Below, in pieces: positions 8,374 through 18,098 of a stretch of DNA of 64,000 bases (position 1 is its first letter; each line of letters starts with the position of its first letter). Position numbers and translations under genes: made by a program. Source of the DNA: Bacillus changyiensis (GTDB taxonomy: Bacteria; Bacillota; Bacilli; Bacillales; Bacillaceae); contig NZ_JAQFWW010000003.1 of NCBI RefSeq assembly GCF_027706145.1, forward strand, positions 62,001 through 126,000, written 5' to 3'. A model generated the notes under the pieces. That model was not told the DNA's origin and searched no databases. It saw only the letters and a list, made by a program, of their open reading frames with translations.

Positions 8374-9696
8374 TTGAAGCGTTACTTTCAGTTTAATGAA
8401 TTGGGTACGAATTATCGAAGAGAAGTGATTGGCGGACTTACGACTTTTTTATCGATGGCATACATATTGATCGTCAATCCGCTGACATTGTCTTTAGCTT
8501 CTATAGACAACTTTCCTGATGCATTGCGAATGGATCAAAGCGCCGTCTTTACTGCAACAGCTCTTGCGGCAGCAGTTGGCTGTTTTACGATGGGGGTCTT
8601 GGCCAAGTATCCGATTGCGCTTGCACCCGGAATGGGTTTGAACGCTTTTTTTGCTTTTTCTGTTATTTTAAACATGCAGATTCCATGGCAAACCGCTCTT
8701 TCTGGTGTCATGGTATCAGGGCTGATTTTTATTGTGTTATCTTTGTCCGGTTTGCGGGAGAAAATTATCAATTCGATTCCGTTTGAGCTCAAAATGGCTG
8801 TTGGTGCGGGAATAGGGTTGTTTATTGCCTTTGTCGGACTGCAAGGCTCACACCTCATTGTCAGCAATCCAGGTACAATCGTGGCACTTGGTGATGTACA
8901 TTCAGCACCTGTTCTTCTAACTGTGTTTGGATTAGCTGTAACGGTGATTTTAATGGTGTTGCGTGTTAACGGCGGTATTTTCTTTGGAATGTTGATTACA
9001 GCTGCTGTTGGAATGATATTTGGTTTGATTGATGTACCGGAAAAAGTTGTTGGGGCAGTTCCGAGTCTTGCACCAACATTTGGCCAAGCATTGTTCCATT
9101 TCCCTGAAGTATTCTCGATGCAAATGCTAATTGTCATTTTAACATTTTTATTTGTTGATTTCTTTGATACAGCCGGGACATTGGTTGGAGTTGCTTCACA
9201 GGCTGGTTTGATGAAAGATAATAAGTTGCCGCGCGCTGGACGTGCATTGCTTGCTGATTCAACTGCAACTGTCGCAGGAGCGATCCTTGGGACATCAACA
9301 ACAACATCATATGTCGAATCTAGTGCAGGAGTAGCCGCTGGGGCACGCTCCGGTTTTGCCGCAGTTGTTACAGGTGTACTGTTTTTATTGTCACTATTTT
9401 TCTCACCAGTTCTCAGCGTGATTACCTCAAATGTGACGGCACCTGCTTTAATTATTGTTGGTGTCTTGATGGTTGCCAATCTCAATAAGATCGATTGGAG
9501 CAAATTTGAAACGGCAGTACCGGCATTTTTAACGATGATCGCGATGCCGCTGACGTACAGTATTGCGACAGGGATTGCCATCGGTTTTATTTTCTATCCG
9601 ATTACAATGATTTGTAAAGGCAAAGCAAAAGAGATCCATCCGATTATGTACGGACTGTTTGTCGTTTTTATTTTCTATTTCATTTTCTTAAAATAA
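8374..9696 (+). CDS. pbuG: Hypoxanthine/guanine permease PbuG
   Basis: This 440-aa multi-pass membrane protein of the NCS2/AzgA family imports hypoxanthine and guanine by proton symport. Family motifs are visible: PGMGLNAFFAFSV in an early helix, FVDFFDTAGTLVG, and GTSTTTSYVESSAGVAAGARSG. The start is TTG at 8374, with GAGAGGAG about 10 bases upstream; no ATG fits. Control combines PurBoxes, a sigma-A promoter and a guanine riboswitch, so salvage transport is tuned with the pur operon. The position next to the pur operon matches B. subtilis. Confidence 0.96.
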   Translation: MKRYFQFNELGTNYRREVIGGLTTFLSMAYILIVNPLTLSLASIDNFPDALRMDQSAVFTATALAAAVGCFTMGVLAKYPIALAPGMGLNAFFAFSVILNMQIPWQTALSGVMVSGLIFIVLSLSGLREKIINSIPFELKMAVGAGIGLFIAFVGLQGSHLIVSNPGTIVALGDVHSAPVLLTVFGLAVTVILMVLRVNGGIFFGMLITAAVGMIFGLIDVPEKVVGAVPSLAPTFGQALFHFPEVFSMQMLIVILTFLFVDFFDTAGTLVGVASQAGLMKDNKLPRAGRALLADSTATVAGAILGTSTTTSYVESSAGVAAGARSGFAAVVTGVLFLLSLFFSPVLSVITSNVTAPALIIVGVLMVANLNKIDWSKFETAVPAFLTMIAMPLTYSIATGIAIGFIFYPITMICKGKAKEIHPIMYGLFVVFIFYFIFLK

Positions 9697-9703
9697 AAAG
9701 TGA

Positions 9704-9740
9704 AAAGCTCTGTTCATTCACACGGACAGAGCTTTGTTTT
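9704..9740 (+). terminator. Intrinsic terminator of pbuG
   Basis: AAAGCTCTGT and ACAGAGCTTT form a 10-bp perfect stem, followed by GTTTTG. It is symmetric enough to work on both strands. Confidence 0.85.
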
Positions 9741-9892
9741 GTTCCATATCATGAGAGTGGAACATTCACATTCTATTTTCCGTCATATATAACAACTAGG
9801 GATTTCACTTGACTGTTTCACATGACTTGGGTAATTTATAAAGTGCATTTCATTTATGTGAAAGCTGCTCAAAAAGAATAGGAGTTGCTTAT

Positions 9893-10648
9893 ATGATGGA
9901 CGAAAAGTATCAAAAAAATCATGAGGATATAGAGCAAGAACCGGCATCAAGAATGTCGAGAAGTTCACGGAAAACAAAGAAAAACCAAGAACCTACGACA
10001 TCCGCTGCGAAAGTCAAAATGATTTTCGCGATTATCATTGCTGCTTTGGTTCGTTACTTCAGCTATGTACTGGATGTTTTAAAATCCCCAGTTCGCATTG
10101 TTGAAGAATATAATCGGAGTTATTTTAAGTATGCCGTAATTTCTATGATGCTGATTGCTGTCTTTTTTTCGCTTGGCAATTTTTATCAGTTGCTGGCGGG
10201 GCGCGGTAGAATTCTTGGGTTTGGCGTATCCGTTCCATTCTTTGAAGTGTTTTTTGTCGTGTTTCTGTACTGTATGATCTTTATGTTTACAGTGGCGGCA
10301 GCGATCTGGGCCGTATCAAGATTTATGATGACTTATAAAATAACGTTTGCTGAAACAGTGGCAAAGTACGGCTCACTTTTAGTACCATTTATCATACCAG
10401 CGGCACTGTGGATGGTATTTGCGATTGTCAATTTTACGGTCATGACAGTGATTCTGTCAATTTTAATGTTTTTAGGTCTGACATTTGCATCCTTCACGAT
10501 GATTCAATCCATTTATGAGCAAACTGAAAAAAGACGGGCTGATTTAATGTACTGTGTTTTTAGTGTGCTGTTGATTGAATTGGTGTTTGTTGGTGTGACT
10601 TGGAAGTTTATCGCTGGTTATCTATTGTCTTCATTGATTCCCGTTTAA
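9893..10648 (+). CDS. Five-helix membrane protein in the YebC position
   Basis: The 251-aa product has a charged 40-residue cytoplasmic head (SRMSRSSRKTKKNQE) followed by about five hydrophobic helices between residues 75 and 250. The arrangement resembles Yip1/YIP1-like proteins, and the gene occupies the place of B. subtilis yebC between pbuG and yebG. TAGGAG precedes the ATG by 8 bases; the ATG at 9896 is an alternative. Function is not known. It stands alone between two terminators. Confidence 0.8.
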   Translation: MMDEKYQKNHEDIEQEPASRMSRSSRKTKKNQEPTTSAAKVKMIFAIIIAALVRYFSYVLDVLKSPVRIVEEYNRSYFKYAVISMMLIAVFFSLGNFYQLLAGRGRILGFGVSVPFFEVFFVVFLYCMIFMFTVAAAIWAVSRFMMTYKITFAETVAKYGSLLVPFIIPAALWMVFAIVNFTVMTVILSILMFLGLTFASFTMIQSIYEQTEKRRADLMYCVFSVLLIELVFVGVTWKFIAGYLLSSLIPV

Positions 10649-10656
10649 GGGTAAAT

Positions 10657-10690
10657 AAAAAGGCGTTCAATCATGAGCGCTTTTTTATTT
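10657..10690 (+). terminator. Intrinsic terminator after the YebC-position gene
   Basis: AAAAAGGCG and GCGCTTTTTT pair across a short loop (CAATCATG) with one mismatch, ending in a six-T run plus ATTT. Confidence 0.8.
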
Positions 10691-10758
10691 AGTATGATTA
10701 CCATCTTTTTGGTTATCAATATGATATCGATTATTTAATAAAGGAGAAAATAGAACTC

Positions 10759-10956
10759 ATGACAAAGCCGAAGAAAAAGCGGTTTGAAGTGACGGAAGGG
10801 GAAACGATCGATACCGTCCTCAACCAAATGCAAAAAGAAGGATATACTCCGGTGCGCCGAATGGAGGAACCGGTGTTTAAAGAAAAAGAGGAAAATGGAA
10901 CAATTCAAGTGATTCCCTACGGAAGAAAAATAATATTTGAAGGGAAATTACGCTAA
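10759..10956 (+). CDS. yebG: NETI-motif protein YebG
   Basis: A 65-aa basic, soluble protein starting [11 protein letters not shown]. It contains [28 protein letters not shown], the region that carries the NETI motif in YebG proteins; here the first residue is G (GETI). AAAGGAG lies 12 bases upstream of the ATG. It is conserved beside purE in Bacillus; its role is unknown. Its stop overlaps the first base pairs of the purE PurBox. Confidence 0.85.
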   Translation: MTKPKKKRFEVTEGETIDTVLNQMQKEGYTPVRRMEEPVFKEKEENGTIQVIPYGRKIIFEGKLR

Positions 10957-10998
10957 AACCGAACATTAAAACGACAAAAAACAGTATCGTTCGATAAT
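10955..10998 (+). promoter_or_regulatory. PurBox pair upstream of purE
   Basis: The box AAAACCGAACATT (10955-10967) matches the PurBox consensus AWWWCCGAACWWT at every position. The inverted box at 10986-10998 matches at 11 of 13. Core-to-core spacing is 24 bases. PurR dimers should bind here and repress the operon unless PRPP is high. Confidence 0.9.
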
Positions 10999-11002
10999 GT
11001 CG

Positions 11003-11031
11003 TTGACATTCTCGGAGTCCGTTGTTAAGAT
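11003..11031 (+). promoter_or_regulatory. Sigma-A promoter of the pur operon
   Basis: TTGACA (11003-11008), a 17-base spacer and TAAGAT (11026-11031). It lies just downstream of the PurBoxes and upstream of the riboswitch. Confidence 0.9.
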
Positions 11032-11053
11032 AAACATGACATGAAAACACGAA

Positions 11054-11123
11054 CCTCATATAATCTTGGGAATATGGCCCATAAGTCTCTACCCGATGAC
11101 CGTAAATCATCGGACTATGCAGG
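11054..11123 (+). ncRNA. Guanine-type purine riboswitch of the pur operon
   Basis: P1 pairs CCTCATA with TATGCAGG. The core has TATAATC, P2 TTGGG/CCCAT (with G-T pairs), AGTCTCTACC, P3 CGATGA/TCATCG with the CCGTAAA loop, and GACTATG with the guanine-specifying C. It lies in the 5' leader and should promote premature termination with guanine or hypoxanthine. Confidence 0.95.
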
Positions 11124-11187
11124 AAAGTGAACAATAAACTGACATGGAAATCGTGAGAAGCGGACAACTAATGATACACGCGCCATG

Positions 11188-11236
11188 CCCGGTTTGTGTT
11201 GCTTCCTCATTATGCAATACAAACCGGGTTTTTATT
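11188..11236 (+). terminator. Riboswitch-controlled terminator of the pur leader
   Basis: CCCGGTTTGTGTT and AATACAAACCGGG form a long stem followed by TTTTTATTTT, ending 28 bp before purE. Confidence 0.92.
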
Positions 11237-11263
11237 TTGGAAAACTAAAGGTGGGACAAAAAT

Positions 11264-11752
11264 ATGCAGCCTCTTGTAGGTGTGATTATGGGTAGTACAT
11301 CTGATTGGGAAACGATGAAACATGCCTGTGACATCCTTGAAGAATTAGAGATTCCATTTGAAAAAAAGGTTGTTTCTGCTCATCGAACACCTGAATTCAT
11401 GTTTGAGTATGCAGAAACAGCACGAAAACGAGGTTTGAAAGTGATCATTGCCGGAGCAGGAGGCGCAGCTCACTTACCAGGAATGGTTGCTGCTAAAACG
11501 ACACTGCCTGTGATCGGTGTGCCGGTTCAATCAAAAGCATTGAACGGGCTTGACTCGTTATTATCGATCGTGCAAATGCCAGGCGGTGTTCCAGTGGCAA
11601 CGGTTGCGATTGGAAAAGCCGGTTCTGTCAATGCAGGATTGCTTGCGGCGCAAATGCTTGCAGCCTTTGATGAGAAGCTAGCTCAAACATTACGTGAACG
11701 AAGAGAAAATGTAAAAGAAACCGTTTTGGAAAGCAGTGATCAGCTTGTCTAA
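11264..11752 (+). CDS. purE: N5-carboxyaminoimidazole ribonucleotide mutase PurE
   Basis: PurE (162 aa) converts N5-CAIR to CAIR, step 6b of IMP synthesis. The class I signatures [10 protein letters not shown] (6-15), SAHRTPE and [13 protein letters not shown] are present. Class I PurE needs PurK, which follows. AAAGGTGGG precedes the ATG. It is the first gene of the twelve-gene pur operon and overlaps purK by 17 bases. Confidence 0.97.
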   Translation: MQPLVGVIMGSTSDWETMKHACDILEELEIPFEKKVVSAHRTPEFMFEYAETARKRGLKVIIAGAGGAAHLPGMVAAKTTLPVIGVPVQSKALNGLDSLLSIVQMPGGVPVATVAIGKAGSVNAGLLAAQMLAAFDEKLAQTLRERRENVKETVLESSDQLV

Positions 11753-12878
11753 ACAGATTTTCCCGGGAAAAACAATTGGTATCATCGGTGGGGGCCAACT
11801 TGGTAAAATGATGGCGGTCGCTGCTAAACAAATGGGTTACTATGTAGCCGTGGTTGATCCATTTCCATCATCACCTTGTGGTCAGGTTGCAGACCTTGAA
11901 ATTACAGGAGCTTACAATGATCAAGAAGCGATTCAAAAGCTTGCCGAAGTGAGTGATGTCATGACCTTTGAATTTGAGAATATCGATTATGATGCACTCA
12001 AATGGCTTGAGGTCAATGCTTATTTACCTCAAGGAAGCGAGCTTTTATTGTTAACCCAAAACAGGGAGACAGAGAAAAAAGCGATTGAAGCCGCAGGCTG
12101 TAATGTGGCTCCATACAAAATCATACATGAGCAGACCGAGCTTATAACAGCTATAGCAGAGCTTGGGCTTCCAGCTGTTCTGAAAACATGCCGTGGTGGA
12201 TATGATGGAAAAGGCCAGTTTGTGATCAAAGATAAGGCTCAAATCGAAGAAGCGGCAACACTTCTCCAACATGGAACGTGCATTTTAGAAAGCTGGGTTC
12301 CTTTCAAACTGGAGTTATCGGTGATTGTCACTAGGTCCGTATGTGGTGAGGTTGCTGTTTTTCCAGTGGCAGAAAATATTCATAAAGATAATATTTTGTT
12401 CCAAAGCATTGTTCCAGCGAGAGTTGCCGGTGCCATTCAAAAAGAAGCAACCACTCTCGCTGTCAAGCTTGCGGAAAAGCTTTCACTTGTCGGAACACTG
12501 GCCGTTGAATTGTTTCTGACTGAAGATGATGGACTGCTTGTAAATGAGCTTGCACCACGTCCGCATAATTCAGGCCATTATACGCTTGATCTTTGTGAAA
12601 CAAGTCAATTTGAACAACATATTCGCGCCATCTGCGGATTGCCGCTTGGTAAAACAGATCTTTTAAAAGAAGGGATGATGGTCAATCTGCTTGGCGATGA
12701 AGTGAACATCATTCAAGACGAGCCAGATATTTTAAAAGAAGCAAAACTATATATTTATGGAAAGCATGAAATGAAACCAGGGCGCAAAATGGGTCATATT
12801 ACATTTGTAAGAAAACCTGATCAAGACTGGATCAAGCAGATAACTGAAAAGTGGACGGAGGAAAAAAACGATGATTGA
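11736..12878 (+). CDS. purK: N5-carboxyaminoimidazole ribonucleotide synthase PurK
   Basis: PurK (380 aa) is an ATP-grasp enzyme that carboxylates AIR with bicarbonate and ATP to N5-CAIR. The N-terminus has the dinucleotide-like [21 protein letters not shown]; the ATP-grasp core includes [12 protein letters not shown] and the metal-binding [15 protein letters not shown]. The chosen start is GTG at 11736; TTG at 11745 (reading LSKQIFPGK) is a good alternative because B. subtilis PurK starts MSKQI. It overlaps purE upstream and purB downstream by 8 bases. Confidence 0.95.
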   Translation: MISLSKQIFPGKTIGIIGGGQLGKMMAVAAKQMGYYVAVVDPFPSSPCGQVADLEITGAYNDQEAIQKLAEVSDVMTFEFENIDYDALKWLEVNAYLPQGSELLLLTQNRETEKKAIEAAGCNVAPYKIIHEQTELITAIAELGLPAVLKTCRGGYDGKGQFVIKDKAQIEEAATLLQHGTCILESWVPFKLELSVIVTRSVCGEVAVFPVAENIHKDNILFQSIVPARVAGAIQKEATTLAVKLAEKLSLVGTLAVELFLTEDDGLLVNELAPRPHNSGHYTLDLCETSQFEQHIRAICGLPLGKTDLLKEGMMVNLLGDEVNIIQDEPDILKEAKLYIYGKHEMKPGRKMGHITFVRKPDQDWIKQITEKWTEEKNDD

Positions 12879-14166
12879 ACGTTATTCAAGACCGGAAATG
12901 GCTGCAATATGGACGGATAAAAATAGATTTCAAGCTTGGCTTGAAGTAGAGATACTTGCGTGTGAGGCATGGGCTGAGCTTGGCATTATTCCGAAAGAAG
13001 ATGTCAAAGTCATCCGTGAACATGCGTCATTTGACATTAAGCGAATTTTCGAAATCGAACAGGATACTCGCCATGATGTTGTTGCCTTCACCCGCGCTGT
13101 CTCTGAAACGCTTGGCGAAGAAAGAAAATGGGTTCATTATGGTTTAACATCAACAGATGTTGTTGACACTGCTCTTTCTTATTTATTAAAACAGGCCAAC
13201 ACGATTTTGCTCAATGATCTTGAGAGATTTATTGACATATTAAAAGAAAAAGCAAAAGAACATCAATACACGGTCATGATGGGACGAACACATGGTGTGC
13301 ATGCAGAACCAACAACATTTGGTTTAAAACTTGCCCTTTGGTATGAAGAAATGAAACGTAACCTAGAACGCTTTAAACAAGCAAAAGATGGGATAGAAGT
13401 TGGTAAAATCTCCGGTGCTGTTGGAACATATGCCAACATCGATCCGTTTGTTGAACAGTATGTTTGTGAGAAATTAGGTTTGCAACCAGCTCCAATTTCG
13501 ACGCAAACATTACAACGTGACCGACATGCTGATTATATGGCAACTCTTGCATTGATCGCGACAAGCATTGAGAAGTTTGCCGTTGAAATACGCGGACTGC
13601 AAAAAAGTGAAACACGAGAAGTTGAAGAGTTTTTCGCCAAAGGACAAAAAGGTTCATCAGCAATGCCGCATAAACGAAATCCGATCGGATCAGAAAACAT
13701 GACGGGAATGGCCCGAGTCATCCGCGGCTACATGATGACTGCGTATGAGAATGTACCGCTTTGGCATGAACGCGATATTTCCCATTCTTCTGCAGAACGA
13801 ATTATTTTGCCTGATGCCACGATCGCACTAAACTATATGCTGAACCGCTTCGGCAATATTGTCAAAAACTTGACCGTTTTCCCTGATAATATGAAGCGCA
13901 ATATGGATCGCACACTTGGACTAATCTACTCCCAGCGTGTCCTTCTAGCTTTAATTGATACCGGGATGACTCGTGAAGAAGCATATGACACTGTACAGCC
14001 GAAAGCGATGGAAGCTTGGGAGAAACAAGTGCCGTTCCGCCAACTTGTTGAAGCTGAAGACAAGATTACATCCCGTCTTACTCCTGATCAAATCAATGAT
14101 TGCTTTGATTACAATTACCATTTGAAAAACGTTGACTTTATCTTTGAACGTTTAGGTTTGTCATAA
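12871..14166 (+). CDS. purB: Adenylosuccinate lyase PurB
   Basis: PurB (431 aa, the B. subtilis length) removes fumarate from SAICAR and from adenylosuccinate, serving both IMP and AMP synthesis. The family signature [18 protein letters not shown] holds the mobile catalytic serine. [10 protein letters not shown] and TSTDVVDTA form other active-site walls. GGACGGAGG lies before the ATG inside the purK 3' end. It is followed by an unusual 67-bp gap with a hairpin before purC. Confidence 0.97.
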   Translation: MIERYSRPEMAAIWTDKNRFQAWLEVEILACEAWAELGIIPKEDVKVIREHASFDIKRIFEIEQDTRHDVVAFTRAVSETLGEERKWVHYGLTSTDVVDTALSYLLKQANTILLNDLERFIDILKEKAKEHQYTVMMGRTHGVHAEPTTFGLKLALWYEEMKRNLERFKQAKDGIEVGKISGAVGTYANIDPFVEQYVCEKLGLQPAPISTQTLQRDRHADYMATLALIATSIEKFAVEIRGLQKSETREVEEFFAKGQKGSSAMPHKRNPIGSENMTGMARVIRGYMMTAYENVPLWHERDISHSSAERIILPDATIALNYMLNRFGNIVKNLTVFPDNMKRNMDRTLGLIYSQRVLLALIDTGMTREEAYDTVQPKAMEAWEKQVPFRQLVEAEDKITSRLTPDQINDCFDYNYHLKNVDFIFERLGLS

Positions 14167-14169
14167 AAA

Positions 14170-14189
14170 AGGGCCGCTTTGCCGGCCCT
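14170..14189 (-). terminator. Hairpin between purB and purC, oriented as a minus-strand terminator
   Basis: AGGGCCG and CGGCCCT form a 7-bp perfect GC stem with a 6-base loop. The T run lies on the minus strand (the plus strand has AAAAAA before the stem), and plus-strand transcripts meet no T run afterwards. It could stop antisense RNA entering purB, or protect or process the pur mRNA. Confidence 0.55.
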
Positions 14190-14233
14190 CCCGCTATAAA
14201 AATATTTCCAAGATTCAGTATAGGAGGCATTCC

Positions 14234-14950
14234 GTGAATATTGTGAAAAACGAACTTTTATATGAAGGAAAAGCTAAAAAGATTTATCGGACGGAAGATG
14301 ACCATGTTTTGCTTGTTGAGTACAAAGATTCTGCAACAGCTTTTAATGGTGAAAAGAAAGCTGTGATCACCGGAAAAGGCCGTTTAAACAATGAAATTTC
14401 CAGCATCATTTTTACAAGGCTTCATGAGAAAGGCATTAACAATCATTTTATTAAAAGAATATCGGAAACAGAACAACTGATTCAAAAAGTGACGATCATC
14501 CCGCTTGAAGTCGTTGTCCGCAATGTTGTTGCCGGAAGTATGTCAAAACGGCTCGGCATTCCCGAAGGTACTGAACTGAAACAGCCGATAATCGAGTTTT
14601 ACTATAAAGATGATCAGCTTGGTGATCCGCTCATTACAGAGGATCACATTTGGCTCTTAAAAGCGGCTGAGCCTAACCAAGTGGAAAACATCAAATCGAT
14701 TACTAAACAGATCAATCAACAACTGCAACAACTATTTGCAACATGTGGTGTGAAGCTGATAGACTTCAAGCTGGAATTCGGGCTTGATCAAGCTGGGGAA
14801 ATCCTGCTGGCTGATGAAATTTCTCCTGATACGTGCCGGCTTTGGGATCAAGAGACGAACGAAAAGCTTGACAAAGATGTATTTAGAAGGAATTTAGGCG
14901 AATTAACGGATGCGTACGAAGAAATTTTCAATCGACTTGGAGGCATGTAA
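14234..14950 (+). CDS. purC: SAICAR synthetase PurC
   Basis: PurC (238 aa) joins CAIR and aspartate with ATP to give SAICAR. Recognisable parts are YEGKAKKIY near the N-terminus, VVVRNVVAGSMSKRLGIPEG, LIDFKLEFGLD and LADEISPDTCRLWD. The start is GTG at 14234 with TAGGAGG about 8 bases upstream, giving MNIVKNELLYEGKAKK as in B. subtilis; GTG at 14243 is less likely. Its last codons carry the purS ribosome site. Confidence 0.96.
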   Translation: MNIVKNELLYEGKAKKIYRTEDDHVLLVEYKDSATAFNGEKKAVITGKGRLNNEISSIIFTRLHEKGINNHFIKRISETEQLIQKVTIIPLEVVVRNVVAGSMSKRLGIPEGTELKQPIIEFYYKDDQLGDPLITEDHIWLLKAAEPNQVENIKSITKQINQQLQQLFATCGVKLIDFKLEFGLDQAGEILLADEISPDTCRLWDQETNEKLDKDVFRRNLGELTDAYEEIFNRLGGM

Positions 14951-14951
14951 T

Positions 14952-15206
14952 ATGTACAAAGTGAAAGTGTATGTCAGCTTAAAAGAAAGTGTTTTAGATC
15001 CTCAAGGAAGTGCTGTTCAGCATGCATTGCATAGCATGTCTTACAAAGAAGTTCAAGAAGTGCGGATCGGGAAATACATGGAACTCACAATTGAAAAATC
15101 TGATCGTGACCTAGATGTTTTAGTGAAAGAAATGTGCGAAAAACTACTAGCAAACACAGTCATAGAAGATTACAGATATGAAGTTGAGGAGGTTGTCGCA
15201 CAGTGA
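14952..15206 (+). CDS. purS: FGAM synthetase subunit PurS
   Basis: PurS (84 aa) is the small dimeric subunit of the three-part FGAM synthetase (PurSQL) that links glutaminase and synthetase. The sequence starts [19 protein letters not shown], typical of the family. The start ATG at 14952 follows the purC stop by one base, with GGAGG about 9 bases upstream; an earlier in-frame start would extend into purC and is rejected. It overlaps purQ by 4 bases. Confidence 0.95.
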   Translation: MYKVKVYVSLKESVLDPQGSAVQHALHSMSYKEVQEVRIGKYMELTIEKSDRDLDVLVKEMCEKLLANTVIEDYRYEVEEVVAQ

Positions 15207-15886
15207 AATTTGCCGTGATTGTGTTGCCAGGTTCTAACTGTGATATCGATATGTTTCATGCCGTCAAGGATGAACTTGGTGAAGAAGTAGAATATGTCTG
15301 GCACACGGAAACAAGTCTTGATGAATATGACGGCGTTTTGATTCCAGGCGGTTTTTCATATGGCGATTATTTGAGGTGTGGGGCGATTGCTCGTTTTGCC
15401 AATATTATGCCAGCGGTCAAACAAGCGGCTGAAAAAGGAAAACCTGTCCTCGGGGTTTGCAATGGTTTTCAAATCTTACAAGAGCTCGGTCTTTTGCCAG
15501 GTGCGATGAGACGCAACAAAGAGTTGAAATTTATTTGCCGTCCGGTTGAACTGATTGTCGAAAACAACCAAACACCGTTCACTTCTTCTTATCATAAAGG
15601 TGAGGCCATTACAATTCCAGTTGCCCATGGTGAAGGAAATTTTTATTGTGATGAAAAAACGCTTACTGCATTGAAAGAAAACAAACAGATCGTATTCACG
15701 TACGGTACGAATATAAACGGAAGCGTCGCTGATATTGCTGGTATTACCAATGAAAAAGGCAATGTACTTGGCATGATGCCTCACCCTGAGCGAGCTGTCG
15801 ATTCTCTTTTAGGAAGTGCCGATGGTCTTAAATTGTTTCAGTCTATCGTGAAAAATTGGAGGGAAACTCATGTCACTACTGCTTGA
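15203..15886 (+). CDS. purQ: FGAM synthetase glutaminase subunit PurQ
   Basis: PurQ (227 aa) is a class I glutamine amidotransferase that supplies ammonia to PurL. The triad is C86 in GVCNGFQ, with H194 and E196 in PHPE. The start is GTG overlapping the purS stop (GTGA), preceded by GAGGAGG. It overlaps purL by 17 bases. The separate PurQ, PurS and short PurL form is the Gram-positive arrangement. Confidence 0.97.
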   Translation: MKFAVIVLPGSNCDIDMFHAVKDELGEEVEYVWHTETSLDEYDGVLIPGGFSYGDYLRCGAIARFANIMPAVKQAAEKGKPVLGVCNGFQILQELGLLPGAMRRNKELKFICRPVELIVENNQTPFTSSYHKGEAITIPVAHGEGNFYCDEKTLTALKENKQIVFTYGTNINGSVADIAGITNEKGNVLGMMPHPERAVDSLLGSADGLKLFQSIVKNWRETHVTTA

Positions 15887-18098
15887 ACCAAGTAAACAAC
15901 AAATTAAAGAAGAGAAGCTCTATCAACAGATGGGTGTCAGTGATGAAGAGTTCGCCATGATCGAATCGATTCTCGGAAGGCTCCCTAACTATACGGAAAT
16001 TGGGATTTTCTCAGTGATGTGGTCAGAGCATTGCAGCTATAAAAATTCTAAGCCCATCTTGCGCAAATTCCCGACAAAGGGTGAGCGTGTACTCCAAGGG
16101 CCTGGAGAAGGTGCTGGAATCGTTGACATCGGCGACAATCAGGCGGTTGTCTTCAAAATCGAATCACACAACCATCCATCAGCAATTGAGCCTTATCAAG
16201 GTGCTGCAACAGGTGTTGGCGGTATCATTCGTGATGTCTTTTCAATGGGGGCACGTCCGATCGCTGTTTTAAACTCTCTTCGGTTTGGTGAACTGACTTC
16301 ACCTCGTGTGAAGTACTTGTTTGAAGAAGTAGTCGCCGGTATTGCCGGCTACGGTAATTGCATCGGCATTCCGACGGTCGGTGGAGAAGTGCAATTTGAC
16401 AGCTGTTATGAAGGAAACCCGCTTGTCAATGCGATGTGTGTCGGCTTAATCAACCATGAAGACATTAAAAAAGGGCAGGCAAAAGGTGTCGGCAATACAG
16501 TCATGTATGTCGGAGCAAAGACAGGTCGTGACGGTATTCATGGTGCAACCTTCGCATCAGAGGAAATGTCTGATGCTTCAGAAGAAAAACGCTCCGCTGT
16601 TCAAGTCGGTGATCCATTCATGGAAAAACTGTTGCTTGAAGCATGCCTCGAGGTCATCAAATCTGATGCACTTGTCGGTATTCAAGATATGGGGGCGGCT
16701 GGACTGACAAGTTCAAGTGCGGAAATGGCTTCTAAAGCTGGTTCAGGAATCGAAATGAACCTTGATTTAATTCCGCAGCGGGAAACGGGGATGACAGCGT
16801 ATGAAATGATGCTGTCAGAATCTCAGGAACGAATGTTATTAGTGATTGAGCGTGGTCGTGAACAAGAGATCATTGATATTTTTAATAAATATGATCTTGA
16901 AGCTGTTGCTGTTGGTCATGTTACAGATGATAAAATGCTGAGACTAATCCATCAAGGTGAAACAGTTGCCGAACTTCCAGTTGATGCATTGGCAGAAGAA
17001 GCACCTGTTTATCATAAACCTTCAAAAGTTCCAGTGTATTACAAAGAATTCCAAGACATGACTGTTCCTGCTTCAAAAGTGGAGAACGTCAAAGAAACAC
17101 TGCTTTCCCTCTTACAACAGCCGACAATTGCCAGTAAGGAATGGGTTTATGATCAATATGATTATATGGTGCGGACAAATACAGTTGTTGCACCAGGCTC
17201 AGATGCTGGTGTCCTTCGAATTCGCGGGACGAACAAAGCGCTTGCGATGACAACAGATTGTAATGCCCGTTATTTATACCTTGATCCAGAAGTCGGTGGT
17301 AAAATTGCTGTTGCCGAAGCGGCACGCAATATCGTTTGCTCAGGTGCTGAACCACTAGCTGTTACCGATAACCTCAATTTTGGCAACCCAGAAAAACCAG
17401 AAATTTTCTGGCAAATTGAAAAAGCGGCTGACGGTATCAGTGAAGCGTGCAATATTCTTGGTACACCGGTGATTGGCGGAAATGTGTCACTTTATAATGA
17501 ATCAGACGGAAAAGCGATTTATCCAACGCCTGTCATTGGAATGGTCGGTTTGATCAGTGATCTAACACATATTACGACTCAACATTTTAAAGCAGCTGGT
17601 GATTTGATTTATGTCATTGGTAAAACCCTTCCTGAGTATGCCGGAAGTGAGCTGCAAAAGCTGACAGAAGGAAAAATTTATGGGAAAGCTCCTCTAATAG
17701 ATCTTGGAGTGGAACAAGCGAGACAAAAAATGTTGTTGGAAGCCATTCGCACCGGTTTCATTCAATCAGCTCATGACGTCTCTGAAGGCGGTCTCGCTGT
17801 AGCCCTTGCAGAAAGTGTGATGACAACAGAAGGTCTTGGCGCATCAATAATCTTTAATGAAGAACCTGCGTTACTATTTAGTGAATCACAATCACGTTTT
17901 GTCGTGTCTGTCAAAAAAGAACATCAGCTGGCTTTTGAAAAACTGGTGACAGATGCTATCCATCTTGGTGAAGTCACAGCTGATGCAATGTTCACCATTC
18001 AAAGTCAAGAAGGACAACAATGGATTCATGCGCAGACGAAAGAACTTGAAAGCGCATGGAAAGGAGCTATCCCATGCTTGCTGAAATCAAAGGCTTAA
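15870..18098 (+). CDS. purL: FGAM synthetase large subunit PurL
   Basis: PurL (742 aa, short form without a glutaminase domain) converts FGAR, ATP and ammonia to FGAM. Motifs include [15 protein letters not shown] near residue 50, [42 protein letters not shown] [12 protein letters not shown], and [21 protein letters not shown] precedes the ATG at 15870. It runs past the purF start and overlaps it by 25 bases. Confidence 0.97.
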   Translation: MSLLLEPSKQQIKEEKLYQQMGVSDEEFAMIESILGRLPNYTEIGIFSVMWSEHCSYKNSKPILRKFPTKGERVLQGPGEGAGIVDIGDNQAVVFKIESHNHPSAIEPYQGAATGVGGIIRDVFSMGARPIAVLNSLRFGELTSPRVKYLFEEVVAGIAGYGNCIGIPTVGGEVQFDSCYEGNPLVNAMCVGLINHEDIKKGQAKGVGNTVMYVGAKTGRDGIHGATFASEEMSDASEEKRSAVQVGDPFMEKLLLEACLEVIKSDALVGIQDMGAAGLTSSSAEMASKAGSGIEMNLDLIPQRETGMTAYEMMLSESQERMLLVIERGREQEIIDIFNKYDLEAVAVGHVTDDKMLRLIHQGETVAELPVDALAEEAPVYHKPSKVPVYYKEFQDMTVPASKVENVKETLLSLLQQPTIASKEWVYDQYDYMVRTNTVVAPGSDAGVLRIRGTNKALAMTTDCNARYLYLDPEVGGKIAVAEAARNIVCSGAEPLAVTDNLNFGNPEKPEIFWQIEKAADGISEACNILGTPVIGGNVSLYNESDGKAIYPTPVIGMVGLISDLTHITTQHFKAAGDLIYVIGKTLPEYAGSELQKLTEGKIYGKAPLIDLGVEQARQKMLLEAIRTGFIQSAHDVSEGGLAVALAESVMTTEGLGASIIFNEEPALLFSESQSRFVVSVKKEHQLAFEKLVTDAIHLGEVTADAMFTIQSQEGQQWIHAQTKELESAWKGAIPCLLKSKA

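Noticed and set aside
8535..9581. Long minus-strand open frame inside pbuG
   Set aside because: Composition is that of a mirror of a hydrophobic gene, there is no ribosome site, and it is fully covered by pbuG.
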